Part shown: in pieces, positions 7,638 through 16,800 of the stretch
Layout of the letters: each line of letters opens with the position of its first letter
How positions within the stretch are numbered: position 1 is the stretch's first letter
Assembly (NCBI GenBank): GCA_021828745.1
Contig: JAJZDE010000020.1
Coordinates: forward strand, 1 to 16,800
DNA from: Pseudomonadota bacterium
Lineage (GTDB): Bacteria > Pseudomonadota > Gammaproteobacteria > Burkholderiales > Ferrovaceae
DNA length: 16,800 bases
Direction of reading: 5' to 3'
Program-made: the position numbers and the translations under genes
Notes under the pieces: generated by a model
The model's database searches: none
What the model saw: the letters and a program-made list of their open reading frames with translations, nothing else
Told to the model about the DNA's origin: nothing

Positions 7638-9655
7638 GCATTGATTCCTTTGAAAAGTTTATCCCACTGATCCTCATCAAGCATCGAAATGCCCAATTTT
7701 TGTGCTTGTGCGACCTTGCTGCCCGGGTCTCGCCCCACCACCAGGTAATGGGTCGAACGCGTCAGAGCACCCGCCACCTTTCCCCCGGCTTTCCCGATTC
7801 GTTCCCTGGCTTCCTCCCGGGAATAATGGGCCAGGGTTCCGGTCAAGACGAAGGTCAAACCGGCCAGAATCTGCGCATCCTGCGTCTCTTGCGCGTTTTC
7901 GCGCCAGTGCACACCCTGGGCACGCAGGTGCGCAATGACCTGTCGATTGCGTTCCCCGGAAAAAAATTCGCGAATGGACTGGGCCACCACGGGTCCAATC
8001 TCCGCCACCGCCTGCAAATGGGTCTCATCGGCTTCCATCACGTCTTCCAGCCTCACGAAATGAAGAGCCAGATCATGGGCCGTGCGTTCACCGACCTGAC
8101 GAATTCCCAAGGCGAACAAAAACCGCGCCAGTGTGGTTTCCTTGCTGCGCTCCAGGGATTGAACCAGATTTTCTGCCGATTTCTGCGCCATGCGGGGCAA
8201 CGAAGCCCATTGTTCGAGGGTCAGGCGGTAGAGATCGGCAGGTTCCGCCACCCAGGAGCGTTCAACCAGTGCATCCACCAGTTTCTCCCCCAGTCCTTCC
8301 ACGTTCATGGCACGTCGTCCGACAAAGTGCAGCAATGCCTGCTTGCACTGGGCCGGACAGTGAAGTCCTCCACTACAGCGCCAGGAAATTTCCCCGGGGA
8401 GTCGGCGTGCCGGGCTGCCACATACCGGACAGGTCGTGGGCATCTCAAAAGCCACCGTTTCCGCAGGGCGAAGTTCCTGAACCACCCTCACCACTTCCGG
8501 AATGACATCGCCTGCACGACGGACCCAGACCTGATCTCCCACCCGAATGTCCTTGCGACGAATTTCCTCGTCATTGTGCAGGGTTGCACGCGTCACCGTC
8601 ACCCCCCCCACAAACACGGGCTTCAAAAGTGCCACGGGGGTCAGCGTACCGGTACGCCCCACCTGAACCTCGATGGCCTCCACCGTACTCAAAGCCTCTT
8701 CGGCGGGAAACTTGTGCGCCAGAGCAAAACGCGGTGCGCGGGTGATAAACCCCAACTTCTGCTGAGCCTTGCGCGCATTGACCTTGTAGACCACCCCATC
8801 CACTTCGTAAGGCAGGGATGCGCGGCGCGCACCCAAATCCTCAAAAAACATCCGGAGCCCGCTTTCGCCCTGAACGACCCGTATCTCTTCCGTCACGGGA
8901 AAACCCAAAGTGCCCAGCCAACGCAGTAACGCATCCTGATGATCCGGCAATTCAAAGTCGGGAGATCCCCCTCCCACGCCATAAGCCAGAAAAACCAAGG
9001 GGCGACGCGCCGTTTCCGCCGGGTCCAGTTGGCGCAGCGCGCCTGCGGCAGCATTGCGCGGATTGACGAAAGTTCGTTCTCCGGCCCCGGTTTGACGCCG
9101 GTTGAGTTGTTCGAAGTCCTGCTTGAGCATCAGGACTTCTCCGCGCACCTCCAGCCACGCCGGCCAGGGCCCGGAACCTTGCATACGCCGGGGAATACTT
9201 TTCACCGTCATCAGGTTGGCCGTCACCTCTTCTCCCTTCTCGCCATCGCCGCGTGTGGCCCCCTGCACCAAGTCACCCCCACGATACAACAGGTTGATGG
9301 CCAGACCATCGAATTTTGGCTCGCAACAATAGGCCACCTCGTCCACCCCCAGTCCCGTTCGGACACGCCGATCGAATTCCTGGAGGTCACGCACATCAAA
9401 TCCATTGTTCAGACTCAACATGGGTTCGAAGTGTCGGACCAGACGCACGTTGCGACGCAAATCCAGCGATCCCACCCGCCGTGTCGGGGAATCCGCCCTG
9501 ACCAGATCAGGATGCCGCGTTTCCAAGGCCACCAGTTCACGATACAGCGCATCATATTCGGCATCAGGAATCGTGGGCGCGTCCAGTTCATGGTATTCCC
9601 GGTTGTAACGCTTCAGTTCATCCTGCAGGTAATGCAGACGAGCAACTTCGTCCAT
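7634..9655 (-). CDS. ligA: NAD-dependent DNA ligase
   Basis: LigA seals nicks between Okazaki fragments and after repair, using NAD. The 673-residue protein has the complete set of domains. Domain Ia lies at the N-terminus. The nucleotidyltransferase domain has the adenylated lysine K114 in [10 protein letters not shown]. The OB fold includes [12 protein letters not shown] (about 331-342). A four-cysteine zinc finger uses C409, C412, C427 and C433. Helix-hairpin-helix repeats occupy about 440-590, and a BRCT domain ([12 protein letters not shown] to the end) about 598-673. Spacing closely matches E. coli LigA. The frame extends 64 codons upstream over zipA, but the ATG at 9655 has a strong GGAGG and the family N-terminus. 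It follows zipA by 13 bp and overlaps galU by 4 bp. Confidence 0.98.
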   Translation of the reverse strand: MDEVARLHYLQDELKRYNREYHELDAPTIPDAEYDALYRELVALETRHPDLVRADSPTRRVGSLDLRRNVRLVRHFEPMLSLNNGFDVRDLQEFDRRVRTGLGVDEVAYCCEPKFDGLAINLLYRGGDLVQGATRGDGEKGEEVTANLMTVKSIPRRMQGSGPWPAWLEVRGEVLMLKQDFEQLNRRQTGAGERTFVNPRNAAAGALRQLDPAETARRPLVFLAYGVGGGSPDFELPDHQDALLRWLGTLGFPVTEEIRVVQGESGLRMFFEDLGARRASLPYEVDGVVYKVNARKAQQKLGFITRAPRFALAHKFPAEEALSTVEAIEVQVGRTGTLTPVALLKPVFVGGVTVTRATLHNDEEIRRKDIRVGDQVWVRRAGDVIPEVVRVVQELRPAETVAFEMPTTCPVCGSPARRLPGEISWRCSGGLHCPAQCKQALLHFVGRRAMNVEGLGEKLVDALVERSWVAEPADLYRLTLEQWASLPRMAQKSAENLVQSLERSKETTLARFLFALGIRQVGERTAHDLALHFVRLEDVMEADETHLQAVAEIGPVVAQSIREFFSGERNRQVIAHLRAQGVHWRENAQETQDAQILAGLTFVLTGTLAHYSREEARERIGKAGGKVAGALTRSTHYLVVGRDPGSKVAQAQKLGISMLDEDQWDKLFKGINA

Positions 9656-9668
9656 GCCCCCCCTCCGT

Positions 9669-10706
9669 TCAGGAAAAGAAACGCCGTGCCAGCGCGCTGC
9701 CAGAGGAAATACCCTGAACTTCCAAAGTTCCCACCACCTGGGCCAGCTGCTTCTCGATGGCGGTGCATTGACGCACCCCCAGACGTTCTCCCTGATCATC
9801 CACCACTTCTCCCTCCAATACCAGGGCAAGCCGTTCAGCCACCGCAAACATCTCCCTGAAAACAGTCACGGGGTCCGACACCCGCACCACTTCCAATAAC
9901 AGGGTCACGGCATTGATGGGTTCATGATCCAGATTCAGAGGCAGGAAAGGCGCCCCATCCTGGCGAACCAGGGTAAATCGATCCTCGCCATCAGCCGCAC
10001 GGGCATGACATACCCCATCTTCTCCCAAGGCCATTCCCTCCTGTATCAAATAGTTCAGGAGCCTTGATCCCAAGGGGCTTTTGATTGGGGTAAAGTGCAC
10101 ATTGACCCCCACGATGATATCTACCTGCTCACAGAATCGATCCAGTTCTTGGGCCCGTTCAGTTGCCTGCCCCACGTCTCCGGGTTCGATGGTCGCGCCC
10201 AGATGACTGGCGAGCGCACGTATTTCATCGGCAAAGAGGGTGAGCCTCGCCTCGCTGATCCGGCCTGCCCGACTGACCAGGGGCAACAGCGCATGACACT
10301 GCTCAAAATTCACGTCCCCCTGAGCCGTCACGTCCACCCATTGCCCCTGATGCTGGCACGCCCAACGCAGCCCCTGGGTCATCAAGCGAGATTGATGAAT
10401 GGCTTGCCGCACGTCATTTCCCGTGAAATTCCCACGCATAACCACACCGTATTCAAAACGAAGGTCAGGAGCATGTGTCAGGCCAATGGAACTCTGGCCC
10501 GCTGCAGCAGAGATTCCACCCAGTTTTGGTTCCTCGCGAACGGCGACTTCGGATACCTCGTCCAGTAAAGGATCATGGACCGAGGTCGGAATCAAGTTCC
10601 GGGCCAGCCGCTGCTGACGTTGCTCCTGCCAGCGAGTCCACAATACCACCCCCACGACCAAAGCCAAAGCCGATACCCCAGCCACTATCCGCAATTCACT
10701 CATCAT
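9669..10706 (-). CDS. zipA: Cell division protein ZipA (FtsZ-binding, membrane-anchored)
   Basis: ZipA tethers FtsZ to the inner membrane at the division site. The 345-residue protein has one N-terminal membrane segment (about residues 7-24, IVAGVSALALVVGVVLW) followed by a basic stretch (RWQEQRQQRLARN), so the rest should lie in the cytoplasm. Residues 195-310 fit the ZipA C-terminal FtsZ-binding domain (VDIIVGVNVHF to VVDDQGERLG). Instead of a long Pro/Gln linker, residues 82-190 look folded and resemble that domain weakly, as if duplicated; I recall a similar layout in betaproteobacterial ZipA proteins. The start may be 10706 or the next ATG at 10703; GAGG lies 5 and 8 nt upstream and overlaps the smc stop. 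It sits 7 bp after smc and 13 bp before ligA, a common order in Betaproteobacteria. Confidence 0.88.
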   Translation of the reverse strand: MMSELRIVAGVSALALVVGVVLWTRWQEQRQQRLARNLIPTSVHDPLLDEVSEVAVREEPKLGGISAAAGQSSIGLTHAPDLRFEYGVVMRGNFTGNDVRQAIHQSRLMTQGLRWACQHQGQWVDVTAQGDVNFEQCHALLPLVSRAGRISEARLTLFADEIRALASHLGATIEPGDVGQATERAQELDRFCEQVDIIVGVNVHFTPIKSPLGSRLLNYLIQEGMALGEDGVCHARAADGEDRFTLVRQDGAPFLPLNLDHEPINAVTLLLEVVRVSDPVTVFREMFAVAERLALVLEGEVVDDQGERLGVRQCTAIEKQLAQVVGTLEVQGISSGSALARRFFS

Positions 10707-10713
10707 GCCTTCC

Positions 10714-13700
10714 TCAAAGGATCACTTGTTCTGTCAAACGCAGGGCTTCTTCCACATCCACTGCCACCATACGCGATACCCCGGATTCTGCCATAGTAAT
10801 GCCAATCAACTGTTGTGCCATTTCCATTGCCACCTTGTTGTGGGTGATAAAGAGAAACTGGGTATGCTCGGACATCCTCTGCACCATGCGCGAAAACCGC
10901 TCGGTATTCGTATCATCCAGAGGCGCATCCACCTCGTCCAGCAGGCAGAAGGGTGCCGGATTGAGTTGAAACAGCGCAAAGATCAGCGCCATGGCCGTCA
11001 AAGCCTTTTCTCCACCGGACAAAAGGTACAGACTGGAATTTTTTTTGCCTGGGGGCTGAGCCATGAGTTGCACTCCAGCTTCCAGGATATCCTCCCCCAA
11101 CCACTGAAGAGAAGCCACGCCTCCTTCGAAAAGTTCTTGAAACAAACGGGCGAACTGCACATTCACCTGATCTACCGTTGCCCCGAGTTGGGTTCGTATT
11201 TCCCGGTCGATGGTATTCAAAGCCTGTTCCAGGGTCTGTACCGCTCCTTCCAGATCGGCCAACTGTTCTGCCAGCCATGCGTGGCGCTGTTGCAATGCGT
11301 CCAACTCTTCCAGGGCGGCCAAATTGACCGCACCCAGAGCATTCATCGCCTTCTCCAACTGAGTCATGAGCAGATCCTGACCCTCATTATGACCCGTCAA
11401 TGCCCACCAGCGGTCGAGGTTCTCGAGAATCCCGGGATCCTCTTCCGCCAGGGAGGTCCAGGCCTGTTCCCCGCGCAAGCGCGCCTCCTGAATTTTGAGG
11501 CGGAGATTTTCCAGTGCCTGACGCACGGGCTCCTGAGTTTGCACACTCCGCAGAAGACACTCCTCGTGCTGGCGCAACCCTTCTTCCAGAGTTTCCATTT
11601 CACTCTGCTGCTGCGCCAATTGGGCAGCACAGGTCTTCTGTGCCTGCAGCGCCTGTTCCAGATTCGCTGTAGCCGTCTCCTCGTCCAGCGCCTGTAATTC
11701 CGTTTGCAGGCGCTCCAGATCGGCACGATAACCCGCCATACGTTGCTGCCGTTCATTCTGCGTCGTGTTGAGGCGATCCAATTTCTCCGCAGCGCTACGC
11801 TGGGCAAAACGGGCTTCCTGACACGCCGATTCCAGAATTTGTCCTTCCTTCTGGCACTGCTCCCAGGAGGCTTCTTCCCGGACGCATTGGGCGCGTGCTG
11901 CTTCCGTGGCCGCCCGAGCATTCTCCCGCGCCCTATCGAGTCCCCCCAGGCGGGCCATGCTCTCCGACCTGCCCTGGGTTTCCAGCGTTTCAGCCTGGAC
12001 CAGAGTTTCCGTTTCTTTTTCCAGGCGCCGCCATTCCTGTCGAATCCTTTCCTGTTCGGCACGCACCTGCGTCAAAGCCAAGGCTTCCTGATGCTGTTGC
12101 TTGCGCAGTTGCTGAAGTCGCCTTTCCACGTCCAACACAAGGGCAGCCACCCGCTCACGTCCTTCCTCCTGAATCGCCAAGCACCGATGGGCTTCTTCCT
12201 CCGCCTTCCGACATGCCGGCAATTCTGCCGATAACCTTCGGATTTCACGCGCACGGGCCAGGGTTCCCAGATGCCCCTCCTCCATCCCCCATAAGGTGAG
12301 AGAATGGGCATCCCGCTGATGGCCCTCCGGCGTCACCAGACTCAGACCCGGCACCCATTCTCCCGCCCAGGCAAGCATACATTCCAGATCGGCACACACA
12401 TACCACCCGTGCAACCAGTGGTTCACAACACTGCGAATGGTCGGATCCTCGCTACGCACCTGACGAGACAACGGACTCAAACCCGGCAATATCCTTTCAG
12501 CAAGTTCCCTGGATGAAACGTCATGATAAAAAGCGCAGGCTTGCCGTGGCCGGTCAATCAACTCGGTCCAGGTCGGCAGATGATCGCGGCGCAACGCCTT
12601 CAGGCGCACGCCCAAAAGGAACTCCACCACCTTCTCCCAACGCGGTTCCACCTGACAATGTTGCCAAAAGCGCGCCACGACCGTATCCTCCGGAACGAAA
12701 GTGCCCCGCTCGCTCTCCTCTTCCTGGCTCTGCAAACCTTGCAGGGTGTTTTCCACGACCCGACGCCGAGCCGTACATTCAGCCAGAGATTCCCGCCGGC
12801 TCTCCACCTGCGCGCGACACCAGGACAAACGGAGGCGTGCAGACCCTTCGGAGGCTTCCAGAATACTTGAGGAGACGGCACGGTTACGCGCGAGGATTTC
12901 CCCCTCGGAGACCCCTTTCGAGTCGGGCAGGCACAGACCTGACCGTTCTTTTTCCAAACGTTGACGACGCGCCAGAATGTGCTCCAGGGCACGGCATCTG
13001 GCTTCCTGTTCCGCATGTTGCTGATTCCACTGGCGCTCTATTCCCTGTTCGGTCTGTCTCGCCTGTTCCAGCGTCTGGCGCGACCGCGTCAAACCCTGAC
13101 GGAGTTGCTCGCATGCAGCCTGCCCAGCCCGGCTCTGTTCCTGGCGAATCAGGATCGCCTGGTGCAAGGCTTCCTGTTGTTCCTCCAGGTCTTTCAATGC
13201 GCGCTGATCTTTTTCCCACTGTTGGCGCTCGGCATCCCACTGCGCGTGCAAGCGCTGACCGTCCCGCTCCATCCGCTGACGTTCCTGATGCTGGCCGTGC
13301 ACGCTCGACTCGGCCTTGAGCAGGGCATGATTCGCCTGATAGAGGGCACCTTGGGCCTGACGCACCATTTCCTGTCGAGTGCGCCAGTGAAGGCGGGTCG
13401 CTTCGACCAGAGATTCATGCCCCTCCTGGGTCAGCCGCATCTGTTTCAGTTCTTCGGTCAGTTGAGCGCACTCCAGCTCTCCCCGGCCCTGCTCTGCCCG
13501 TGCAATTTTCCATCGGCCATAGTACCAGCGTGCTTCGGCTTCCCGATGCCGAGCGCGCAATGCTTTCCAGTGCTCGGCCCGTTCCGCCTGTTTTTTCACC
13601 TTTTCGATCTGGTGGGTCAACTCCTGCACCGTGTCCCGAATCCGTTCCAGATTGGGACGTGTCTCGGTCAGATGCTGCAAGGTTTCACGACGCCGCTCGC

Positions 13701-14220
13701 GATAACGGGAAATACCCGCAACCTCTTCCAGAAAGACCCGAATCTCCTCGGGTCGCGCCTCGATGATGCGCGTGATCATGCCCTGTTCGATGATGGCATA
13801 GGCCCGTGGGCCCAACCCCGTCCCCAGAAAAATATCCTGGACATCACGCCGCCGCACCATGGTCTCGTTGATGGTGTAACGCGACACCCCGTTGCGGGTC
13901 ATCACGCGTTTGACGCAAATCTCTGCATAGGAAGACCAAAGGCCTGGAGCCCGTCCTGCAGAATTGTCAAAAACCAGTTCCACGCTGGCCCGCCCTTGGG
14001 GTTTGCGCTGGGCGCTTCCCCCAAAAATGACATCCTGCAAAGATTCTCCGCGCAACTGTCGGGCCTGGGATTCTCCCAGCACCCAGCGCACGGCATCGAT
14101 CACGTTGGACTTGCCGCACCCGTTGGGCCCCACGATACCCACCCGTTGCCCGGGGATGGGGATATGAACCGCATCGGCAAAGGATTTGAAGCCCACCAGT
14201 TTAATGTGTTTGAGATGCAC
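10714..14220 (-). CDS. smc: Chromosome segregation protein SMC
   Basis: SMC forms the ATP-driven ring that, with ScpA and ScpB, organises and separates chromosomes. The protein has about 1168 residues in the standard order. The N-terminal head has Walker A GPNGCGKS (31-38) and a Q-loop at IIEQGM (Q146). The first coiled coil runs about 170-500 and is rich in Glu, Gln and Arg. The hinge is about 508-645. The return coiled coil runs about 655-1010. The C-terminal head has the signature LLSGGEKAL (1066-1074), Walker [13 protein letters not shown] (D1095, E1096) and a switch histidine in FITHNK. I chose the GTG at 14220 because [16 protein letters not shown] matches the usual SMC N-terminus. The frame stays open to a GTG at 14295, but no clear Shine-Dalgarno supports either start. 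scpA and scpB are not in the window. Confidence 0.96.
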   Translation of the reverse strand: MHLKHIKLVGFKSFADAVHIPIPGQRVGIVGPNGCGKSNVIDAVRWVLGESQARQLRGESLQDVIFGGSAQRKPQGRASVELVFDNSAGRAPGLWSSYAEICVKRVMTRNGVSRYTINETMVRRRDVQDIFLGTGLGPRAYAIIEQGMITRIIEARPEEIRVFLEEVAGISRYRERRRETLQHLTETRPNLERIRDTVQELTHQIEKVKKQAERAEHWKALRARHREAEARWYYGRWKIARAEQGRGELECAQLTEELKQMRLTQEGHESLVEATRLHWRTRQEMVRQAQGALYQANHALLKAESSVHGQHQERQRMERDGQRLHAQWDAERQQWEKDQRALKDLEEQQEALHQAILIRQEQSRAGQAACEQLRQGLTRSRQTLEQARQTEQGIERQWNQQHAEQEARCRALEHILARRQRLEKERSGLCLPDSKGVSEGEILARNRAVSSSILEASEGSARLRLSWCRAQVESRRESLAECTARRRVVENTLQGLQSQEEESERGTFVPEDTVVARFWQHCQVEPRWEKVVEFLLGVRLKALRRDHLPTWTELIDRPRQACAFYHDVSSRELAERILPGLSPLSRQVRSEDPTIRSVVNHWLHGWYVCADLECMLAWAGEWVPGLSLVTPEGHQRDAHSLTLWGMEEGHLGTLARAREIRRLSAELPACRKAEEEAHRCLAIQEEGRERVAALVLDVERRLQQLRKQQHQEALALTQVRAEQERIRQEWRRLEKETETLVQAETLETQGRSESMARLGGLDRARENARAATEAARAQCVREEASWEQCQKEGQILESACQEARFAQRSAAEKLDRLNTTQNERQQRMAGYRADLERLQTELQALDEETATANLEQALQAQKTCAAQLAQQQSEMETLEEGLRQHEECLLRSVQTQEPVRQALENLRLKIQEARLRGEQAWTSLAEEDPGILENLDRWWALTGHNEGQDLLMTQLEKAMNALGAVNLAALEELDALQQRHAWLAEQLADLEGAVQTLEQALNTIDREIRTQLGATVDQVNVQFARLFQELFEGGVASLQWLGEDILEAGVQLMAQPPGKKNSSLYLLSGGEKALTAMALIFALFQLNPAPFCLLDEVDAPLDDTNTERFSRMVQRMSEHTQFLFITHNKVAMEMAQQLIGITMAESGVSRMVAVDVEEALRLTEQVIL

Positions 14221-14246
14221 TGATGCGCTGCTGTCCACAAAGAAGT

Positions 14247-14264
14247 TAGAATGGGAAGATTCTA
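14247..14264. promoter_or_regulatory. 18-bp dyad between divergent smc and queF
   Basis: TAGAAT, a 6-bp spacer GGGAAG, then ATTCTA forms a perfect inverted repeat in the 67-bp gap between the two start codons. Each arm read towards its gene is TAGAAT, five of six bases of a -10 box. On the minus strand TAGAAT (14264-14259) has a weak -35, TTGGGG (14288-14283), 18 bp away, which could drive smc; the queF side has no good -35. It may be a pair of facing promoters or a regulator site. No other element stands out in the gap. Confidence 0.35.
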
Positions 14265-14287
14265 CTCTATCTGACAGGATCCCCCCA

Positions 14288-14716
14288 ATGCCCACTCAAC
14301 CCAGTCGCACTCTGGAAACCTTCCCGAATCCAAGTCCGGAACGGGATTATCTGATTCACATGGAACTGCCTGAATTCACCTGCCTGTGTCCCAAGACAGG
14401 GCAACCCGATTTTGCCTGGTTGAGTCTCGACTATGTCCCGAACCGGGCCAATGTCGAGTTAAAAAGCCTCAAACTGTATCTGTGGTCTTTCCGGAATGAG
14501 GGCGCCTTTCATGAGGCCGTGACACAACGCATTCTCGATGATCTGGTCGCAGCGACACAACCCCGCTTCCTGCGTCTCTTGAGTCGCTGGAACGTGCGCG
14601 GCGGCATCTTTACCCATGTGCTGAGCGAACACCGCCAGGAAGGGTGGCAACCCCGTTGCTCTTTGCCGCCGGTACACTTTGCCGGAGCGACTCCCTGGGC
14701 CCCTCCTTTGGCATGA
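14288..14716 (+). CDS. queF: NADPH-dependent 7-cyano-7-deazaguanine (preQ0) reductase, short type
   Basis: QueF reduces the nitrile of preQ0 to the amine of preQ1, a step in making the tRNA base queuosine. The 142-residue protein belongs to the T-fold superfamily and is the short, single-domain type. The nucleophile should be C34 in [14 protein letters not shown] (residues 29-42), with D41 as the proton donor. The QueF motif appears as ELKSLKLY (57-64), and FRNEGAFHE follows (68-76). Another start lies upstream in frame at 14186, but that part overlaps smc; 14288 fits the family start. An AGGA lies about 9 nt upstream, separated from ATG by a run of C. The TGA overlaps the dapC ATG by 4 bp, so the two are likely translated together. 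Confidence 0.94.
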   Translation: MPTQPSRTLETFPNPSPERDYLIHMELPEFTCLCPKTGQPDFAWLSLDYVPNRANVELKSLKLYLWSFRNEGAFHEAVTQRILDDLVAATQPRFLRLLSRWNVRGGIFTHVLSEHRQEGWQPRCSLPPVHFAGATPWAPPLA

Positions 14717-15909
14717 ATCCCCGTCTTGACGTACTTCAGCCCTATCCTTTCGAACGCTGGCGAAGCCTGATCGGAGCGCAGACTCCTTGCCCCGACCATA
14801 CTCCCATCGCATTATCCATCGGGGAACCCCGTCATCCTACCCCGCGTTTCATTCAGGATGCGCTTTGTGCGCATCTGGACGGACTGGCTCACTATCCACA
14901 AACCCTGGGAACCCGGGTTTTGCGCGAAACCTTGGCGGGTTGGCTGGAATATCGTTTTCACCTCCCGTCTCTGGATCCAGAGACGGAAGTGCTGCCCACC
15001 CTGGGCAGTCGTGAAGCCCTGTTTTCCCTTACCCAGACCCTGCTCGACCCGAGTGCCGGAGAAAGGGTGGTCTGTCCCAACCCTTTTTACCAGATCTACG
15101 AAGGGGCCACGCTGCTGGCCGGAGGACATCCCTACTTTGTCAATGCGGATCCTGCTCAAGCCCACCGCATCGATTACAGTCGGGTCCCCGAGTCCGTCTG
15201 GACCCATACCCGCATGGTCTTTGTCTGTTCTCCCGGCAACCCGACCGGACGAGTCCTGAGCCTGGAGGAATGGGCTCAGTTGTTCGCCCTCTCTGACCGA
15301 TATGGGTTCACCCTGGTGAGTGACGAATGCTATTCGGAAATCTATCCTCTGGACAGTGCTCCTCCGCTGGGGGGGTTGGAAGCCGCCCAGCATCTCGGCC
15401 GCTCGGGTTATCCGCGCCTCCTCGTCATGGGCAGCCTGTCCAAACGCTCCAATGTCCCCGGATTACGCTCGGCCTTCGTGGCAGGAGACCGGAATTTACT
15501 CAGGCGTTTCGCGCTCTACCGTACCTATCATGGCAGCGCCATGAACCCGGCGGTCCAGGCGGCCAGTGTCGCAGCCTGGCGGGACGAGACTCACGTTCAG
15601 GAAAACCGTCGGCTCTACCAGGCAAAGATGACCCGGTTCTACGACCGTGTTCACCCGCACCTCCCTTTGGTACGACCACACGCCAGTTTCTACTACTGGG
15701 TCCAGGTTCCCGGTTCCGATACGGATTTTGCCCGCGCCCTCTATCTGAAATTTAACGTCGCAGTCCTGCCCGGCAGTTATCTGGCACGGACTGCCCACGG
15801 CTTCAACCCCGGAACCGGACAGGTACGTATCGCCCTGGTGGGTTCCCTTGAAGAAACCGGGGAAGCCATCGAACGACTGCTCGACTTTCTTGCCCATTAC
15901 CCCTCCTGA
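14713..15909 (+). CDS. dapC: Succinyldiaminopimelate transaminase
   Basis: DapC transfers an amino group from glutamate to N-succinyl-2-amino-6-ketopimelate, giving N-succinyl-LL-diaminopimelate in lysine and peptidoglycan synthesis. The 398-residue protein is a fold-type I, class I/II PLP aminotransferase. It opens [20 protein letters not shown], a start typical of DapC. Active-site marks are [11 protein letters not shown] (34-44), SPGNPTGR (173-180, N176), [10 protein letters not shown] (202-211, D204), the PLP lysine K244 in [12 protein letters not shown], and R372 in GQVRIALV for the substrate carboxylate. Related class I enzymes are hard to tell apart by motif alone; the neighbours dapD and dapE settle the call. 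Its ATG overlaps the queF stop, which rules out the longer frame beginning at 14644. Confidence 0.94.
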   Translation: MNPRLDVLQPYPFERWRSLIGAQTPCPDHTPIALSIGEPRHPTPRFIQDALCAHLDGLAHYPQTLGTRVLRETLAGWLEYRFHLPSLDPETEVLPTLGSREALFSLTQTLLDPSAGERVVCPNPFYQIYEGATLLAGGHPYFVNADPAQAHRIDYSRVPESVWTHTRMVFVCSPGNPTGRVLSLEEWAQLFALSDRYGFTLVSDECYSEIYPLDSAPPLGGLEAAQHLGRSGYPRLLVMGSLSKRSNVPGLRSAFVAGDRNLLRRFALYRTYHGSAMNPAVQAASVAAWRDETHVQENRRLYQAKMTRFYDRVHPHLPLVRPHASFYYWVQVPGSDTDFARALYLKFNVAVLPGSYLARTAHGFNPGTGQVRIALVGSLEETGEAIERLLDFLAHYPS

Positions 15910-15923
15910 GGAGAATCCCCCCC

Positions 15924-16748
15924 ATGTGGTCTGACGCACAAACCCTGATTGAACATGCCTTTGAACAACGGGAGCGCTGGAGTCCCAGCGCCCCCCCCAG
16001 CGAACTGCACGAAACCATCGAACGCGTCATCACAGCTCTGGATCAGGGGAGTCTACGGGTCGCCGAAAAAAAGGACGGCAACTGGATCACCCACCAATGG
16101 ATCAAAAAAGCCGTACTGCTGTCTTTCCGCCTGCAAGCCAACCACCGCATGGATGGGGGATTCACCCAATATTGGGACAAGGTGGACAGCAAGTTTGCCC
16201 ATTACGATGATGCGGCCTTCACTCAGGGCGGCTTTCGGGTAGCCCCTCCCGCTCTGGCCCGGCGCGGCAGTTTCATCGCCCGCAATGTGGTACTCATGCC
16301 ATCTTACGTCAATATCGGCGCCTATGTTGACGAATCTGCCATGGTCGATACCTGGGCGACCGTGGGGTCCTGCGCCCAAATCGGCAAACATGTTCACCTG
16401 TCCGGCGGAGTCGGCATCGGCGGCGTTCTGGAACCCGTCCAGGCCAATCCCACCATCATCGAAGATCATTGCTTCATCGGCGCCCGTTCGGAAATCGTGG
16501 AAGGCGTCATCGTGGGGGAAGGCTCGGTCATTTCCATGGGTGTCTATATCGGGCAGAGTACAAAAATCTACGATCGCGAGACAGGCATCGTCACTTACGG
16601 GCAGGTTCCGGCCGGCTCCGTGGTGGTGTCTGGCAACCTCCCTTCAGCCGACGGCAGATACAGTTTATACTGTGCCGTCATCGTCAAGAAAGTGGATGCC
16701 AAGACCCGTGCCAAAACCAGTATCAATGAACTGTTGCGGGGCGCCTGA
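15924..16748 (+). CDS. dapD: 2,3,4,5-tetrahydropyridine-2,6-dicarboxylate N-succinyltransferase
   Basis: DapD adds succinyl from succinyl-CoA to tetrahydrodipicolinate, committing the pathway to the succinylase branch of diaminopimelate synthesis. The 274-residue protein has the length of the E. coli enzyme. A helical N-terminal domain (about 1-105) is followed by a left-handed beta-helix of hexapeptide repeats (about 115-240). Recognisable segments are [13 protein letters not shown] (125-137), [20 protein letters not shown] (141-160), [11 protein letters not shown] (161-171) and [13 protein letters not shown] (178-190). The start at 15924 has GAGGAG 10 nt upstream, which overlaps the dapC stop; the spacer holds seven C in a row. 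It lies 14 bp after dapC, and dapE begins directly at its stop. Confidence 0.98.
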   Translation: MWSDAQTLIEHAFEQRERWSPSAPPSELHETIERVITALDQGSLRVAEKKDGNWITHQWIKKAVLLSFRLQANHRMDGGFTQYWDKVDSKFAHYDDAAFTQGGFRVAPPALARRGSFIARNVVLMPSYVNIGAYVDESAMVDTWATVGSCAQIGKHVHLSGGVGIGGVLEPVQANPTIIEDHCFIGARSEIVEGVIVGEGSVISMGVYIGQSTKIYDRETGIVTYGQVPAGSVVVSGNLPSADGRYSLYCAVIVKKVDAKTRAKTSINELLRGA

Positions 16749-16800
16749 ATGACCGACCCCACCCTGGAACTGACGGCGGAATTGATCCGCCATCCCTCGG
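16749..16800 (+). CDS. dapE: Succinyl-diaminopimelate desuccinylase, first 17 codons, cut by window edge
   Basis: The frame reads MTDPTLELTAELIRHPS before the window ends. E. coli DapE begins similarly, with an 'IELTQQLIRRPS' stretch, and the place directly after dapD supports the call. DapE is a zinc M20-family enzyme that removes succinate to give LL-diaminopimelate. The ATG follows the dapD TGA with no gap (TGAATG), so coupling is likely. No catalytic residues are in the window, so the call rests on the short N-terminus and the gene order. Confidence 0.85.
   Translation, partial: MTDPTLELTAELIRHPS

Noticed and set aside
7700..8929. Long plus-strand open frame (409 codons) opposite ligA
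   Set aside because: It is antisense to the conserved OB, zinc-finger, HhH and BRCT parts of LigA, and its translation shows no family features.
9656..9847. 64-codon N-terminal extension of LigA
   Set aside because: It overlaps the zipA end in another frame, is unlike LigA, and the strong GGAGG sits just before the internal ATG at 9655.
8939..9859. Plus-strand open frame (306 codons) opposite the ligA and zipA ends
   Set aside because: It is antisense to the LigA catalytic domain and has no motif or convincing ribosome site.
10705..11697. Plus-strand open frame (330 codons) opposite the smc C-terminal part
   Set aside because: The opposite strand carries the SMC signature and Walker B; this frame is a composition shadow.
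12961..14223. Long plus-strand open frame (420 codons) opposite smc
   Set aside because: It lies fully antisense to a clear SMC head and coil, has no recognisable domain, and is expected from GC-rich codon use on the other strand.
14221..14295. 25-codon N-terminal extension of SMC from a GTG at 14295
   Set aside because: SMC proteins start just before the LKxIKLxGFKSF segment; the extension is unlike the family and would overlap the queF start.
1..16800. A new defence, mobile or biosynthetic system in the window
   Set aside because: All coding space is filled by recognisable housekeeping genes with normal lengths and intact motifs; no transposase, integrase, toxin, CRISPR repeat or unexplained gene remains, and no non-coding gap exceeds about 150 bp.

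Overview
The window is a dense block of bacterial housekeeping genes on GC-rich DNA, with almost no spacer. The proteins look most like those of Betaproteobacteria. EF-Ts has the form of that class, SMC and DapC match it closely, the deformylase is the variant with a 'RYPDAPP...' segment and a 'RIRDFSRFGF' tail, and ZipA carries an extra domain ahead of its FtsZ-binding domain. This placement rests on family recognition, not a search, and I name no genus. There are no tRNAs, rRNAs, CRISPR arrays, insertion sequences or phage genes.

Layout. (1) 1-2702, minus strand: rpsB > tsf > pyrH > frr (frr runs off the left edge), the usual operon for ribosomal protein S2, EF-Ts, UMP kinase and ribosome recycling factor. 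(2) 2703-2853: divergent control region with a good rpsB promoter and a possibly structured rpsB leader. (3) 2854-6212, plus strand: map and glnD, 2 bp apart. (4) 6228-14220, minus strand: smc > zipA > ligA > galU > def, a five-gene cluster with gaps from 13 bp down to a 4-bp overlap. It meets glnD tail to tail across 15 bp. (5) 14221-14287: short divergent region with an 18-bp dyad. (6) 14288-16800, plus strand: queF > dapC > dapD > dapE (dapE runs off the right edge), joining 7-deazaguanine reduction to the succinylase branch of lysine and diaminopimelate synthesis.

How the genes fit together. The left half serves protein synthesis (S2, EF-Ts, RRF, methionine aminopeptidase, and later deformylase), with UMP kinase for pyrimidine nucleotides and GlnD for nitrogen sensing. 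The smc cluster combines chromosome condensation, Z-ring anchoring, DNA nick sealing, UDP-glucose supply and N-terminal deformylation. Map and Def act in sequence on nascent proteins, though they sit in different operons. The dap cluster supplies diaminopimelate for peptidoglycan and lysine.

I found no previously undescribed system. The best second looks are the rpsB leader (two interleaved inverted repeats), the apparent duplication inside ZipA, the 9-A tract early in glnD, and small symmetric or repeated elements in the two divergent regions.
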